Shown here: positions 10,138-18,604 of the stretch, one piece after another
Layout: each line of letters starts with the position of its first letter
Position numbering within the stretch: the first letter of the stretch is position 1
NCBI RefSeq assembly: GCF_963457605.1
Contig: NZ_OY735139.1
Location: 1,702,501-1,766,500 of the forward strand
Reading direction: 5' to 3'
Origin: an uncultured Gellertiella sp.
GTDB taxonomy: Bacteria; Pseudomonadota; Alphaproteobacteria; Rhizobiales; Rhizobiaceae
Length of the DNA: 64,000 bases
Made by a program: the position numbers and the translations under genes
The notes under the pieces: model-generated
Databases searched by the model: none
What the model was told of the DNA's origin: nothing
Seen by the model: the letters and a program-made list of their open reading frames with translations, nothing else

Positions 10138-11412
10138 TCAACTTTTATCGAGACCGTAGCAGGAATGCAAAGTCCTGACGGCGAGTTCTGCATAAGCACC
10201 ATCGATAAGGATCGAAATCTTGATCTCGGACGTGGTGATCGCCTTGATGTTGATGCCCTTTTCGGCAAGCGAGCGGAAAGCCGAGGCCGCAACGCCCGCA
10301 TGCGAGCGCATGCCGATGCCGATGACGGAGACCTTGACCAGGCCGGATTCGCTCTGCAGCACGTCATAGCCGATGGTGGCCTTGTGGTCGGCCAGCACCC
10401 GGAGCGCCTTTTCCAGGTCGCCCGAAGGCACCGTGAAGGTCATGTCGGTGCGCGAGCCATCTTCCGAAATGTTCTGCACAATCATGTCCACATTGATGTG
10501 GGATTCGGCGAGCGGCCCGAAGATGGCTGCCGATACGCCCGGCCGGTCGGCGAGGCGGCGCAGCGAAATCTGTGCTTCATCCTTGGCATAGGCAATGCCG
10601 GTTACGACTTCCTGTTCCACGATCTCTTCCTCGTCACAAATCAGCGTACCGGGCGGGTTGATCAGATCACCCATGCCCGGCGCATCGGGGTCTTCGAAAC
10701 TGGAGCGCACGAAGGTGCGGACCTTGTGCACCATGGCAAGCTCGACCGAGCGAACCTGCAAAACCTTGGCGCCGAGCGATGCCATTTCCAGCATTTCCTC
10801 GAACGCAATTTTCTTCATCCGCCGCGCCTTCGGCTCGATGCGCGGATCGGTCGTATAGACACCGTCGACATCGGTATAGATGTCGCAGCGATCCGCCTTG
10901 ACAGCTGCGGCAATCGCCACCGCCGAAGTGTCGGAGCCACCACGACCGAGGGTCGCGACACGATTGTCGGGGCCGAGCCCCTGGAAACCGGCGACCACCG
11001 CCACCTGTCCCTCGCCCATGCGGCGCACCATGTCCGAGCCTTCGATCTCCAGGATGCGGGCGGCGCCATGGGCATTGTCGGTGCGGATCGGGATCTGCCA
11101 GCCCTGCCAGGACCGGGCATTGATGCCCATCGATTGAAGCGCAATCGCGAGAAGACCGGCGGTCACCAGTTCGCCGGAGGCAACGATGGCGTCATATTCA
11201 CGGGCATCGAAGAAGGGCGTGTCGGCACCCGTCACCTTCGGCATGGTCTGCACCCAGTCGACCAGTTCATTGGTCTTGCCCGACATGGCGGAGACCACGA
11301 CGGCCACTTCATGGCCCGCATCGACTTCGCGTTTGACGTGACGGGCCACATTGTGGATGCGTTCCAGATTGGCAACGGAGGTGCCGCCAAATTTCATCAC
11401 GATGCGTGCCAT
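10138..11412 (-). CDS. lysC: Aspartate kinase
   Basis: 424 residues. It phosphorylates L-aspartate, the first step towards lysine, threonine and methionine. The N-terminus MARIVMKFGGTSVA carries the KFGGTS kinase motif. The last about 170 residues hold two ACT domains, which usually give feedback control by lysine and threonine. An upstream in-frame start at 11457 would add 15 atypical residues; the ATG at 11410-11412 fits the family start. It is probably transcribed with ptsP, from which it is separated by 81 bases. Confidence 0.97.
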   Translation of the reverse strand: MARIVMKFGGTSVANLERIHNVARHVKREVDAGHEVAVVVSAMSGKTNELVDWVQTMPKVTGADTPFFDAREYDAIVASGELVTAGLLAIALQSMGINARSWQGWQIPIRTDNAHGAARILEIEGSDMVRRMGEGQVAVVAGFQGLGPDNRVATLGRGGSDTSAVAIAAAVKADRCDIYTDVDGVYTTDPRIEPKARRMKKIAFEEMLEMASLGAKVLQVRSVELAMVHKVRTFVRSSFEDPDAPGMGDLINPPGTLICDEEEIVEQEVVTGIAYAKDEAQISLRRLADRPGVSAAIFGPLAESHINVDMIVQNISEDGSRTDMTFTVPSGDLEKALRVLADHKATIGYDVLQSESGLVKVSVIGIGMRSHAGVAASAFRSLAEKGINIKAITTSEIKISILIDGAYAELAVRTLHSCYGLDKS

Positions 11413-11734
11413 AGGCTTATTCCAGAGCAAGTGGCGTTTTCCACGCCGGCCAAACAAACGGCGTGCGAGACGCCAAACTCCTGTTATTCCGCACCCTTTC
11501 AGAAAGCACGGAAGTTGCGCGGTCTCTTAGCGAAAAGCGGCAGGGCACGCAATGGGGTGGAAACGGGCCTTTCGGGGCTGGATCGCCTGAGCGAGGCACA
11601 CCGTGGCACCTCGCGCCCGCCCGCCTCCCCTTGGCCGTGCTTCGGCGTTCGCGAAACAGTGAACGGGCGTGACTTGCCGGATGCCGCAAAAGCGTCGATG
11701 CTCAGGCTCCCCCACAGGCTGACGGAGCTGACCG
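11413..11734. other. Divergent intergenic region lysC / cytochrome b561
   Basis: 322 bases between the divergent lysC and cytochrome b561 genes. It must hold both promoters, but I see no clear -35/-10 pair, repeat or credible small gene in it. Confidence 0.4.
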
Positions 11735-12301
11735 ATGATCGGAAACAGCCGGGAGAGATTCGGATCCGGCACAATCCTGCTGCACTGGCTGATCGCCGTG
11801 CTAATGGTGGGGCTGATCGCACTCGGCTTTGTGATGGTGCGAATGGAAATCGACCCTGGCCTGCAATTCTCCCTCTACCAATGGCACAAGTCCTTCGGGC
11901 TGACGGTACTTGCGCTCGCCCTGCTGCGTATTTTCTGGCGGCTCACCAATGCAAAAACCGCTGCGGCACCCGGTCTTTCCGGAATGGAGATCCGGGCAGC
12001 CTGGCTGGCACACAGGCTTTTGCTGGTTCTGTCTGTCGCGGTTCCGCTGGCGGGATGGGCCATCGCCTCGACGTCGACGCTCGCCATTCCGACCCTGTTG
12101 TTCGACCGGGTGCTGATCCCGCATCTTCCGATGCAGAAATCTTCCGAAGCGGAAGTCATGTGGACCACGGTCCACCTCGTATGCGCCTATGGACTGGCGG
12201 CGCTGGTGCTGCTGCACGCGGCAGCCACCCTCTATCACCAGTTGTTCAAAAGGGATCGCCTGTTGTGGCGGATGATCCGCAGCAAGGAGCCGTCGCAATG
12301 A
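11735..12301 (+). CDS. Cytochrome b561 family protein
   Basis: 188 residues with four membrane segments (about 12-34, 48-66, 88-108, 146-168). Histidines in the membrane helices (LLHW, QWHKS, TTVHLV, LLHAA) fit the two b-type haem ligand pairs of the bacterial b561 family. It is an inner-membrane electron carrier, proposed in E. coli (CybB) to oxidise quinol to superoxide. The stop overlaps the start of the YceI gene by four bases (ATGA). This b561-YceI pairing is common in proteobacteria. Confidence 0.92.
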   Translation: MIGNSRERFGSGTILLHWLIAVLMVGLIALGFVMVRMEIDPGLQFSLYQWHKSFGLTVLALALLRIFWRLTNAKTAAAPGLSGMEIRAAWLAHRLLLVLSVAVPLAGWAIASTSTLAIPTLLFDRVLIPHLPMQKSSEAEVMWTTVHLVCAYGLAALVLLHAAATLYHQLFKRDRLLWRMIRSKEPSQ

Positions 12302-12885
12302 CCGGCAAGACAACGTTTCTCTTCGCGACCGGCCTGTTGCTTCTTTCAGCGGCAGCACTGGCAGCGGCAACCAGGGTGCCATCTCTGGACGAGGCGTCCG
12401 GACGTTACCGGATTGCCCCCTCGTCGCAGATCCGCTTCTCGGTCGGCCAGGTGGGCGGCGGCGGCATTTCCGGTCAATTCGGCCAGTTTTCCGGCGACTT
12501 CCAGCTCGACAACCACGACATTACCCGTTCGGTGGTGCAATTCCTGCTCTATCCCGCGAGCGTGAAGACCGGAGAGCCAAGGGTCGAAAATTTCCTGAAA
12601 TCCAGCGCCGTCTTCGATACGGAAAAATACGATGTCATTCGCTTCGCCTCCACCCGGATCACCCGAACCGGGGAAGATACCGCCGATGTCGAAGGAAACC
12701 TGACGGCCAGGGGCATCACCCGCACCGAGCACTTCCAGGCCAAGCTGACCGAATGGAACCACCGGGCCATCAGCCTTGCCATCACCGGCGGCGTCTATCG
12801 CTCCCGCTACAACATGGATGTCGGCACCCCGATCTATTCCAATATCGTGGCCTTCAACCTGACGATCAACGGGGAGCAAAACTGA
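12298..12885 (+). CDS. YceI family periplasmic protein
   Basis: 195 residues. A signal peptide (about 1-23, ending near AALAAATR) precedes a YceI-type lipocalin-like barrel (IRFSVGQVGGGGISGQFG, then AVFDTEKYDVIRF and VEGNLTARGITR). The family binds isoprenoid quinones or similar lipids in the periplasm. Translational overlap with the cytochrome b561 gene suggests they work together in quinone-linked electron handling, which is inference. The tRNA-Leu gene follows on the opposite strand. Confidence 0.92.
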   Translation: MTGKTTFLFATGLLLLSAAALAAATRVPSLDEASGRYRIAPSSQIRFSVGQVGGGGISGQFGQFSGDFQLDNHDITRSVVQFLLYPASVKTGEPRVENFLKSSAVFDTEKYDVIRFASTRITRTGEDTADVEGNLTARGITRTEHFQAKLTEWNHRAISLAITGGVYRSRYNMDVGTPIYSNIVAFNLTINGEQN

Positions 12886-12915
12886 GCGACTTTGCCGGTG
12901 AACCTGCCCGGCCAA

Positions 12916-13000
12916 TGGTGCCCCATGCCGGAATCGAACCAGCACTCCTTTCGGAACTCGATTTTGAGTCGAGCGCGTCTACCAGTTCCGCCAATGGGGC
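12916..13000 (-). tRNA. tRNA-Leu (anticodon CAA)
   Basis: Read on the minus strand from 13000, the acceptor stem GCCCCAT pairs with ATGGGGC and the encoded CCA ends at 12916. The anticodon stem CTCGA/TCGAG holds the loop CTCAAAA, giving CAA, which reads UUG. The long variable arm (TTCCGAAAGGAG) is typical of class II leucine tRNAs. 85 bases including CCA. Confidence 0.96.
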
Positions 13001-13027
13001 AGGCACCATGGTCAGTCGATGAGCCGG

Positions 13028-13055
13028 AATATACGGGGCAGGTCCTTGCGGTCAA
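13028..13055 (-). promoter_or_regulatory. Promoter of tRNA-Leu
   Basis: On the minus strand TTGACC (13050-13055) and TATATT (13028-13033) are 16 bases apart, close to the housekeeping sigma consensus. The mature tRNA begins 28 bases downstream. The remaining 13056-13183 shows nothing else. Confidence 0.65.
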
Positions 13056-13183
13056 CCGGATTTTAACGGGGCCAGACAGAATTCACCCCTCACGCAACCG
13101 TCACCGCGGGAGCGGAAAGGCGGCATTTACTTATGCGCCCGGGCCGCATAAAAAGCGCCCACCTCAACCGGATCCGGGATGCC

Positions 13184-13774
13184 ATGCTGCGCCGACTTTA
13201 TGACTGGACCCTTTCGCTCGCCGCCCGTCCTTCTTCCGAAATCTGGCTGGCCGTCATCGCCTTCGTCGAAAGCTCGGTCTTTCTGGTGCCCGCCGATGTG
13301 CTGTTCCTGCCTATGACACTGGCGAGGCCGGAAAAGGCCTGGCGCTATGCCTTCATCGCCACCATTGCCTCGGTGCTGGGCGGCATTGCCGGCTGGTTTC
13401 TCGGCTATTACGCCTTCGAGGCGCTGGCAAAACCCATTCTGGTTTTCTACGGCAAGCTCGAGGCCTTCGAAACGCTCAGGACCGGCGTCGATTACCGGAC
13501 CGTCTTGCTTCTGCTCGTCACCTCGGGCCTGGCGCATCTGCCGCCGATCAAGGTGGTCACCATCCTGTCCGGCGTCGCCCATATCAATATCTGGCTGTTC
13601 ATCGTCTCGGCGATTGCGGCACGCGGGGCGCGCTTCTACCTGATCGCGGCCCTCCTGCGCCGCTATGGCGCGCCGATCCGCGATTTCATCGAAAGGCGCC
13701 TCGGCCTGATCGCGGGCTCGGCGGCCGCCATTCTCATCCTCGCCTACATCGCCTACAAAGTACTGGCACATTGA
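13184..13774 (+). CDS. YqaA family (DedA-like) membrane protein
   Basis: 196 residues from the ATG at 13184, where the conserved YqaA start MLRRLYDWTLSLAARP lies; an upstream in-frame ATG at 13133 would add 17 residues. Several hydrophobic segments and the motif ESSVFLVPADVLFLPM place it in the YqaA branch of the SNARE-associated/DedA superfamily of inner-membrane proteins, some of which flip phospholipids. The function of YqaA itself is not settled. dsbB follows 14 bases later on the same strand. Confidence 0.85.
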   Translation: MLRRLYDWTLSLAARPSSEIWLAVIAFVESSVFLVPADVLFLPMTLARPEKAWRYAFIATIASVLGGIAGWFLGYYAFEALAKPILVFYGKLEAFETLRTGVDYRTVLLLLVTSGLAHLPPIKVVTILSGVAHINIWLFIVSAIAARGARFYLIAALLRRYGAPIRDFIERRLGLIAGSAAAILILAYIAYKVLAH

Positions 13775-13788
13775 AAGGGATTTCATCC

Positions 13789-14298
13789 ATGTCCTTGCTT
13801 GCAGGCAAAACCGGCCCCGGCTTTTCAACCGCACTCCTGCTGGCGCTCGGCATGGCTGCGACGGTCGGCAGTGCGCTCGGCTTTGAACATATCGGCGGCT
13901 ATATCCCCTGCGCCCTCTGCCTGCTGCAGCGCCAGCCCTATTATTACGCCATACCGATTGCCCTGATTGCCGCCGTCAATGCGGCGATCGGCGGCCCGGC
14001 CTGGCTGACCCGGCTGCTGATCGGGGCCGTCGGCCTTGCGATGCTGGTCGGGGCGGGCATGGGCGTCTATCATTCCGGCGTCGAGTGGCACTTCTGGGCG
14101 GGACCCATGACCTGTTCCACCTCGGTCAATGCGGTAACCCAGGATGCGGGCAACCTTCTCTCCGACCTCAACACGGTCAAGGGCCCCTCCTGCACGGAAG
14201 CAGCGCTGCGGGTGCTTGGCCTGTCCTTTGCCGGGTGGAACGTGATTGCCAGCCTGATCCTCGTCGCCGTCGCGGCCAGGGGCCTCAGGAAGATCTGA
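13789..14298 (+). CDS. dsbB: Disulfide bond formation protein B
   Basis: 169 residues with four membrane segments. The first periplasmic loop carries the CxxC pair (CALC, residues 41-44) next to LLQRQPYY, and the second loop has two further cysteines (MTCSTS and PSCTEA), as in DsbB, which reoxidises DsbA and passes electrons to ubiquinone. The ATG at 13789 is preferred because AAAGGGA precedes it at good distance. It is likely co-transcribed with yqaA. Confidence 0.9.
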   Translation: MSLLAGKTGPGFSTALLLALGMAATVGSALGFEHIGGYIPCALCLLQRQPYYYAIPIALIAAVNAAIGGPAWLTRLLIGAVGLAMLVGAGMGVYHSGVEWHFWAGPMTCSTSVNAVTQDAGNLLSDLNTVKGPSCTEAALRVLGLSFAGWNVIASLILVAVAARGLRKI

Positions 14299-14305
14299 GC
14301 CAGAC

Positions 14306-14869
14306 CTACGGCTGCAGTTCGCTGTCCCAGTAGAGATAATCCATCCAGCTTTCGTGCAGATAGTTCGGCGGAAACAGCCGCCCGTTGTTGTGCAGGTCCT
14401 GCACCGTCGGGCGGTAGGGCTTCTGTGCCGGGAACATGCCGGCCTGCTTCGGCAGTTTCGAGCCCTTGCGCAGATTGCAGGGCGAACAGGCGGCCACGAC
14501 GTTTTCCCAGGTGGTTTCCCCGCCATGGGCGCGCGGTTTGACGTGGTCGAAGGTCAGATCGTCGGGCGAGCCGCAATACTGGCATTCGAACTTGTCGCGC
14601 AGGAAGACATTGAAGCGGGTAAAGGCCGGGTTGCGGGAGGGCTGCACATAGGTTTTCAGGCAGACCACGCTCGGCAGCCGCATGGAAAAGCTCGGCGACG
14701 ACACCGAATGCTCGTATTCCGCGATGATGTTCACGCGGTCAAGGAAGACGGCCTTGATCGCGTCCTGCCAGGACCACAACGACAAGGGGTAGTAACTCAA
14801 CGGCCGGTAGTCAGCATTCAGCACCAGTGCTGGCAAGGCCTGCGGCGAGACTGCAATCGTCAAGGTCAT
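14306..14869 (-). CDS. HNH endonuclease
   Basis: 187 residues. The C-terminal half carries a zinc-structured HNH fold: CQYC (about 110-113), FDHVKPRAHGG, then ENVVAACSPCN with the second Cys pair. The N-terminal half (LVLNADYRPLSYYPLSLW) is typical of a chromosomal HNH subfamily widespread in Alphaproteobacteria whose role is unknown, possibly DNA repair or recombination. Metal-binding and catalytic residues are intact. It converges on dsbB with a 7-base gap. Confidence 0.9.
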   Translation of the reverse strand: MTLTIAVSPQALPALVLNADYRPLSYYPLSLWSWQDAIKAVFLDRVNIIAEYEHSVSSPSFSMRLPSVVCLKTYVQPSRNPAFTRFNVFLRDKFECQYCGSPDDLTFDHVKPRAHGGETTWENVVAACSPCNLRKGSKLPKQAGMFPAQKPYRPTVQDLHNNGRLFPPNYLHESWMDYLYWDSELQP

Positions 14870-14988
14870 GCTCCTGATCGATTCTGCTTTCCAGATCCTT
14901 ATACTAAGGGGCTTGTGACAGGCTTGTGAAGACGGAGGGGTATGTTTTTCTTGAACATTGGCCGATTACCCCGGAAGCGCCATTCTCT

Positions 14989-15630
14989 TCAGGGCAAAAT
15001 GGCAGGCCCCGGACGCAGGACACGGCCATAATAGGCCCAGAGCAGCCGCGCGGCGGTGGAGCGATGCGGTGCCCAGATCACTGCCCATTTCCGGAGCTCT
15101 TCGGCCTGCGGACGTGCCGGCAGGCCGAAAGCAGCACCGGCTGCCGCCCTGAGGGCGAGATCACCCGCCGGGAAAATGTCGGGATGACCGCAATTGAACA
15201 GCAGATGGACTTCGGCGGTCCAGAGGCCGATGCCCTTGATCGCAGTCAGGCGCCGGATCGCCTCCTCGCCGGACAAGGCCCCGAGACGATCAAGATCGAA
15301 ACCACCACCCTCCAGAATGGCTTCGGCCACCCTGACAAGCGTATCGGCCTTGGCGCCGGTCAGCCCGAGGCGCGGACCGCTGCCGCGCCCGACCGCCAGA
15401 TAGCCTTGCGGCGACAGCGGCCCGGTGGCATCGATAAGCCGCGCCCAGATCGCGTCCGCACTTTGCCGGGAGACGAGCTGCGCGACGACGACACTCGCCA
15501 GCCCTTCAAACCCCGGCTGGCCCTTTCGTTCCGGCAGCGGGCCGGAGCTGTGGATGATATCGACCAGCCGTGGATCGGCTTGCCCAAGGAATTGCAGCGC
15601 CGCGCCAAAAAGCGGATCATCTGTCGACAT
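14989..15630 (-). CDS. DNA-3-methyladenine glycosylase II (AlkA-like, HhH-GPD)
   Basis: 213 residues from the ATG at 15628-15630. It belongs to the HhH-GPD base-excision repair superfamily: the helix-hairpin-helix LTAIKGIGLWTAE is followed by the catalytic aspartate in PAGDLAL. It removes alkylated bases from DNA. There is no FeS cluster motif, which fits AlkA and not endonuclease III. An upstream GTG (15693) would overlap the divergent gluQRS start, so the shorter form is preferred. Confidence 0.9.
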   Translation of the reverse strand: MSTDDPLFGAALQFLGQADPRLVDIIHSSGPLPERKGQPGFEGLASVVVAQLVSRQSADAIWARLIDATGPLSPQGYLAVGRGSGPRLGLTGAKADTLVRVAEAILEGGGFDLDRLGALSGEEAIRRLTAIKGIGLWTAEVHLLFNCGHPDIFPAGDLALRAAAGAAFGLPARPQAEELRKWAVIWAPHRSTAARLLWAYYGRVLRPGPAILP

Positions 15631-15676
15631 GTCCTGGCTCTTTCCAGACGGGTGAGAGATATGGGAAAAGGTGCGG

Positions 15677-16573
15677 ATGTCATCAGGAATCACGCAGACG
15701 CCGCGCGGTCAATCACCGGTTTTCCGTTTTGCGCCGAGCCCCAACGGCCGGCTGCATCCTGGCCATGCGCTTTCGGCGGCGCTGAACCATAGAATGGCAC
15801 GGGCGCAGGACGGCCTCTATCTGGTGCGGATCGAGGACATCGACCGGACCCGCTGCACGCCGGAACTGGAAGCGGCGATGCTCGACGATCTCGCCTGGCT
15901 CGGCCTCTCCTCCGACCGCCCGGAGCGGCGGCAAGGGGAGCATCTTGCCGATTATGCGGCGGCGCTGTCCACGCTGGAGGAACACGGCCTGATCTATCCG
16001 GCCTTTCTCACCCGTGGCGAGGTGAATGCGCTGGTAAGGGAGGCGGAAAACAGCGGAAAGATCTGGCCAAGAGATCCGGACGGCGCGCCACTTTACCCCG
16101 ATATCGACCGGCGGCGTGATCCTCTTGACCGGGCGGAACGCCTGGCGCGCGGCGACAGGCACAGCCTGCGCCTCGACATGGCACGGGCGCTGGCAAGGGT
16201 CGGGCATTCCCTCTCCTGGACGGAAACCGGCAATGGTGCGCCCGAGCGGATCGAGGCCCATCCCGAACGTTGGGGCGATGTGGTGCTGTCGCGCTCGGAT
16301 GCGCCGTCGAGCTATCACCTGAGCGTGGTTGTCGATGACGCCGCGCAAGGGATCACCCATGTGGTGCGCGGGTCCGATCTCAGGGAGGCAACCGCCGTTC
16401 ACCGGCTGCTGCAGGTGATGCTCGGGCTGCCGGAGCCGGTCTATCACCATCACCGGCTGATTGTTGATAAAGATGGCCGCAAGCTGTCGAAAAGCACCGG
16501 TTCCACCGCGCTTGGCGATCTCAGGGCAGAGGGCAGGACACCGTCAGATATCCTTGGCCTGATCGGGATCTGA
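15677..16573 (+). CDS. gluQ: Glutamyl-Q tRNA(Asp) synthetase
   Basis: 298 residues. It is a truncated glutamyl-tRNA synthetase homologue without anticodon domain that glutamylates queuosine in tRNA-Asp. The HIGH-like motif lies in FAPSPNGRLHPGHALS and the KMSKS-like motif is KLSKS near the C-terminus. The zinc-ligand cysteines of the E. coli enzyme are absent: the corresponding segment reads YPAFLTRGEV, and the only cysteine in the protein is in DRTRCTPEL. GTG at 15671 is an alternative start. Its 3' end overlaps the convergent YihY gene by 30 bases. Confidence 0.93.
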   Translation: MSSGITQTPRGQSPVFRFAPSPNGRLHPGHALSAALNHRMARAQDGLYLVRIEDIDRTRCTPELEAAMLDDLAWLGLSSDRPERRQGEHLADYAAALSTLEEHGLIYPAFLTRGEVNALVREAENSGKIWPRDPDGAPLYPDIDRRRDPLDRAERLARGDRHSLRLDMARALARVGHSLSWTETGNGAPERIEAHPERWGDVVLSRSDAPSSYHLSVVVDDAAQGITHVVRGSDLREATAVHRLLQVMLGLPEPVYHHHRLIVDKDGRKLSKSTGSTALGDLRAEGRTPSDILGLIGI

Positions 16574-17455
16574 CGGCGGCGGGCGAAGCGCCGCTCCGGA
16601 CAGGCTGCGACCGATCCGGCTCATCACCCGGTATTTCAGCATCGCCGCATTGATTTCGCCGCCGATGATGAAAATCACCGCCGTGATGTAGAGAAAAACC
16701 AGCGCAATCATCAGCGAGGCGAGGCCCGCATAGGTGCGGGCGTAATTGGCGAAGGTGGTGATGTAATAGGCAAAAACCAGCGCCCCGATGGTCCAGGCCA
16801 TCAGCGTCAGTGTCACTCCCGGCAGCACGTCGCGCACCCTTCGCCTGCCCGCAGGCAGCCAGAGATGGGCCATGGTGACGCCGATGGTCAGCACCAGCAG
16901 GGTACCGTACACCCGCCAGCTGGCAATCACCGCCAGCGGCCGTGCCAGCCAGGGAAACAGGTCTTCGGCAAAGCCGAGCGCCACCGGCACGGCAACCAGC
17001 AGGATGCTGATCGCGACGAAGATCATCACCGCAACCAGCACATAGCCGAGACTGGCCAGCCGGGTGAAATACCAGCGGCGGGTTTCGGCAATACGATAGG
17101 CACGGTTGAGGGAAATCCGCACGGCTTCTACGCCGTTGGAGGCGAAATAGGCCGCCGCCAGCACCGAGATGGTCAACAGCCCGCCACGCGGAATGGTCAG
17201 CACCTGCCGGACCTCATCCGAAATCGGCTTGGCGATGGAGGGCGGCCAGGTGTCGAAAATCAGGTGGACCGCCGTGTCGGAAAACCGGTCCGCCCCGAGA
17301 AAACTGGCCAGCGTCGTGCCGAAGATCAGGAACGGGAAAATCGCAAGCAGCGTCGACAGGGCGACATGGCTTGCCATGGCCCAGCCGTCATCCTCGGTAA
17401 AATGGTAGAGCGCATCATAGGTGACGCGGTAGACAATGCGAAGAAAGGGCGGCAT
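16544..17455 (-). CDS. YihY/UPF0761 family inner-membrane protein
   Basis: 303 residues with about six membrane segments and the family signature around HVALSTLLAIFPFLIF and SNGVEAVRISLNRAYR. The family was once annotated as ribonuclease BN, which is not correct; function remains unknown. The last 30 bases overlap gluQ on the other strand. Confidence 0.9.
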   Translation of the reverse strand: MPPFLRIVYRVTYDALYHFTEDDGWAMASHVALSTLLAIFPFLIFGTTLASFLGADRFSDTAVHLIFDTWPPSIAKPISDEVRQVLTIPRGGLLTISVLAAAYFASNGVEAVRISLNRAYRIAETRRWYFTRLASLGYVLVAVMIFVAISILLVAVPVALGFAEDLFPWLARPLAVIASWRVYGTLLVLTIGVTMAHLWLPAGRRRVRDVLPGVTLTLMAWTIGALVFAYYITTFANYARTYAGLASLMIALVFLYITAVIFIIGGEINAAMLKYRVMSRIGRSLSGAALRPPPSDPDQAKDI

Positions 17456-17545
17456 TCCATCTCCGGGTTCCTGATCGCGGCAACATCGATGGATGCGCCG
17501 CGTCCGGAATATGGGTAAGGAAACCGCATTTGTACAGGATCAGCC

Positions 17546-18379
17546 ATGGATAGCCGGCCCACCATCATCGTCACGGGTGCCTCGAGCGGCATCGGGGCCC
17601 ATTGTGCGCGGGCACTGAAGGCCGATGGCTGGCGGGTCCTTGCCACCGTCCGGCGCGAGGAAGACCGCCTGCCGCTTGAAAATGACGGGATCGAGGCCCT
17701 GCTGATGGACTATGCAAGGCCGCAGAGTATTGCCGCCCTTGTCGAGGAGGTCGTGGCGCGGACCGGCGGGCGGATCGACGCCCTTTTTAACAACGGAGCC
17801 TATGGCCAGCCCGGCGCGGTGGAGGATCTGCCGGTCGAAGCGCTGCGCGCCCAGTTCGAGACCAATGTATTCGGCTGGCATGACCTGACGCGCCGGGTGA
17901 TCCCCTACATGCGCAGACAGGGCAGCGGACGCATCGTGCAATGCTCGTCGATCCTCGGGCTCGTCCCCTACCGCTGGCGCGGTGCCTACACGGCGTCGAA
18001 ATATGCGCTCGAAGGCCTGTCGCTGACGCTGAGGATGGAGCTTGAGGGCAGCGGCATCCATGTCAGCCTGATCGAACCCGGCCCGATCACCTCGAAATTC
18101 ACGGCCACCGCCCTTGACATGATCAAGGGCAATATCGATCTCGAAGGGTCCGTGCACCGTGCGGCCTATGCGCGCGAGCTTGCCCGTCTCGACGGCACCG
18201 GGCCGGTCAACCGCTACAAGCTCGGGCCTGAAGCGGTCTACAAAGTACTCGCCCATGCCTTGACCGCCAGGCGACCGCGCCCGCATTATCTCGTGACCAC
18301 ACCGGCCAAACGGGGGTATCTGCTGAAGAAACTCCTGCCTGCCGCCCTGTTCTACCGGCTGCTGCGCCGGTTCGACTGA
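17546..18379 (+). CDS. SDR family oxidoreductase
   Basis: 277 residues, classical short-chain dehydrogenase. The NAD(P)-binding motif TGASSGIG lies at residues about 9-16, NNGAYG replaces the common NNAG, the catalytic serine is in CSSILG and the YxxxK motif in YTASKYALEG. A C-terminal extension (about 220-277) is rich in basic and aromatic residues, as in the membrane-associated SDRs related to retinol/3-ketosphinganine reductases. The substrate is unknown. A HIG1-type gene follows after 26 bases. Confidence 0.88.
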   Translation: MDSRPTIIVTGASSGIGAHCARALKADGWRVLATVRREEDRLPLENDGIEALLMDYARPQSIAALVEEVVARTGGRIDALFNNGAYGQPGAVEDLPVEALRAQFETNVFGWHDLTRRVIPYMRRQGSGRIVQCSSILGLVPYRWRGAYTASKYALEGLSLTLRMELEGSGIHVSLIEPGPITSKFTATALDMIKGNIDLEGSVHRAAYARELARLDGTGPVNRYKLGPEAVYKVLAHALTARRPRPHYLVTTPAKRGYLLKKLLPAALFYRLLRRFD

Positions 18380-18405
18380 ACACCATCATCAAGGATTTGT
18401 CCGCC

Positions 18406-18603
18406 ATGTCCGGCTTTACCACCATTCTCGCCCTGATCGTCATGGGGCTCGTGGTCCTCGTTCTGTTCAGGGGCCTGTTCAACATGATGAAGGGACAGAA
18501 TGCCAATCTCTCCAACAAGCTGATGCAGATGCGCGTGGTGCTGCAGGCGGTGGCGGTCGCGCTGATCATGCTGACGCTGTGGCTGACGGGTGGCGGGCGC
18601 TGA
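18406..18603 (+). CDS. Twin transmembrane HIG1-type protein
   Basis: 65 residues with two hydrophobic helices (about 5-25 and 44-61) joined by a short basic loop containing NANLSNKLMQMRV, typical of the HIG1 domain family linked to respiratory-complex assembly. The ATG at 18406 is preferred over the upstream TTG because AAGGA precedes it by ten bases. The adenosyltransferase gene begins right after its stop codon. Confidence 0.85.
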   Translation: MSGFTTILALIVMGLVVLVLFRGLFNMMKGQNANLSNKLMQMRVVLQAVAVALIMLTLWLTGGGR

Positions 18604-18604
18604 G

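Noticed and set aside
10165-12297. Long plus-strand frame antisense to lysC that runs into the YceI gene
   Set aside because: Only the part from 12298 is real (YceI, with its own start overlapping cytochrome b561); the rest is a shadow of lysC and of intergenic sequence.
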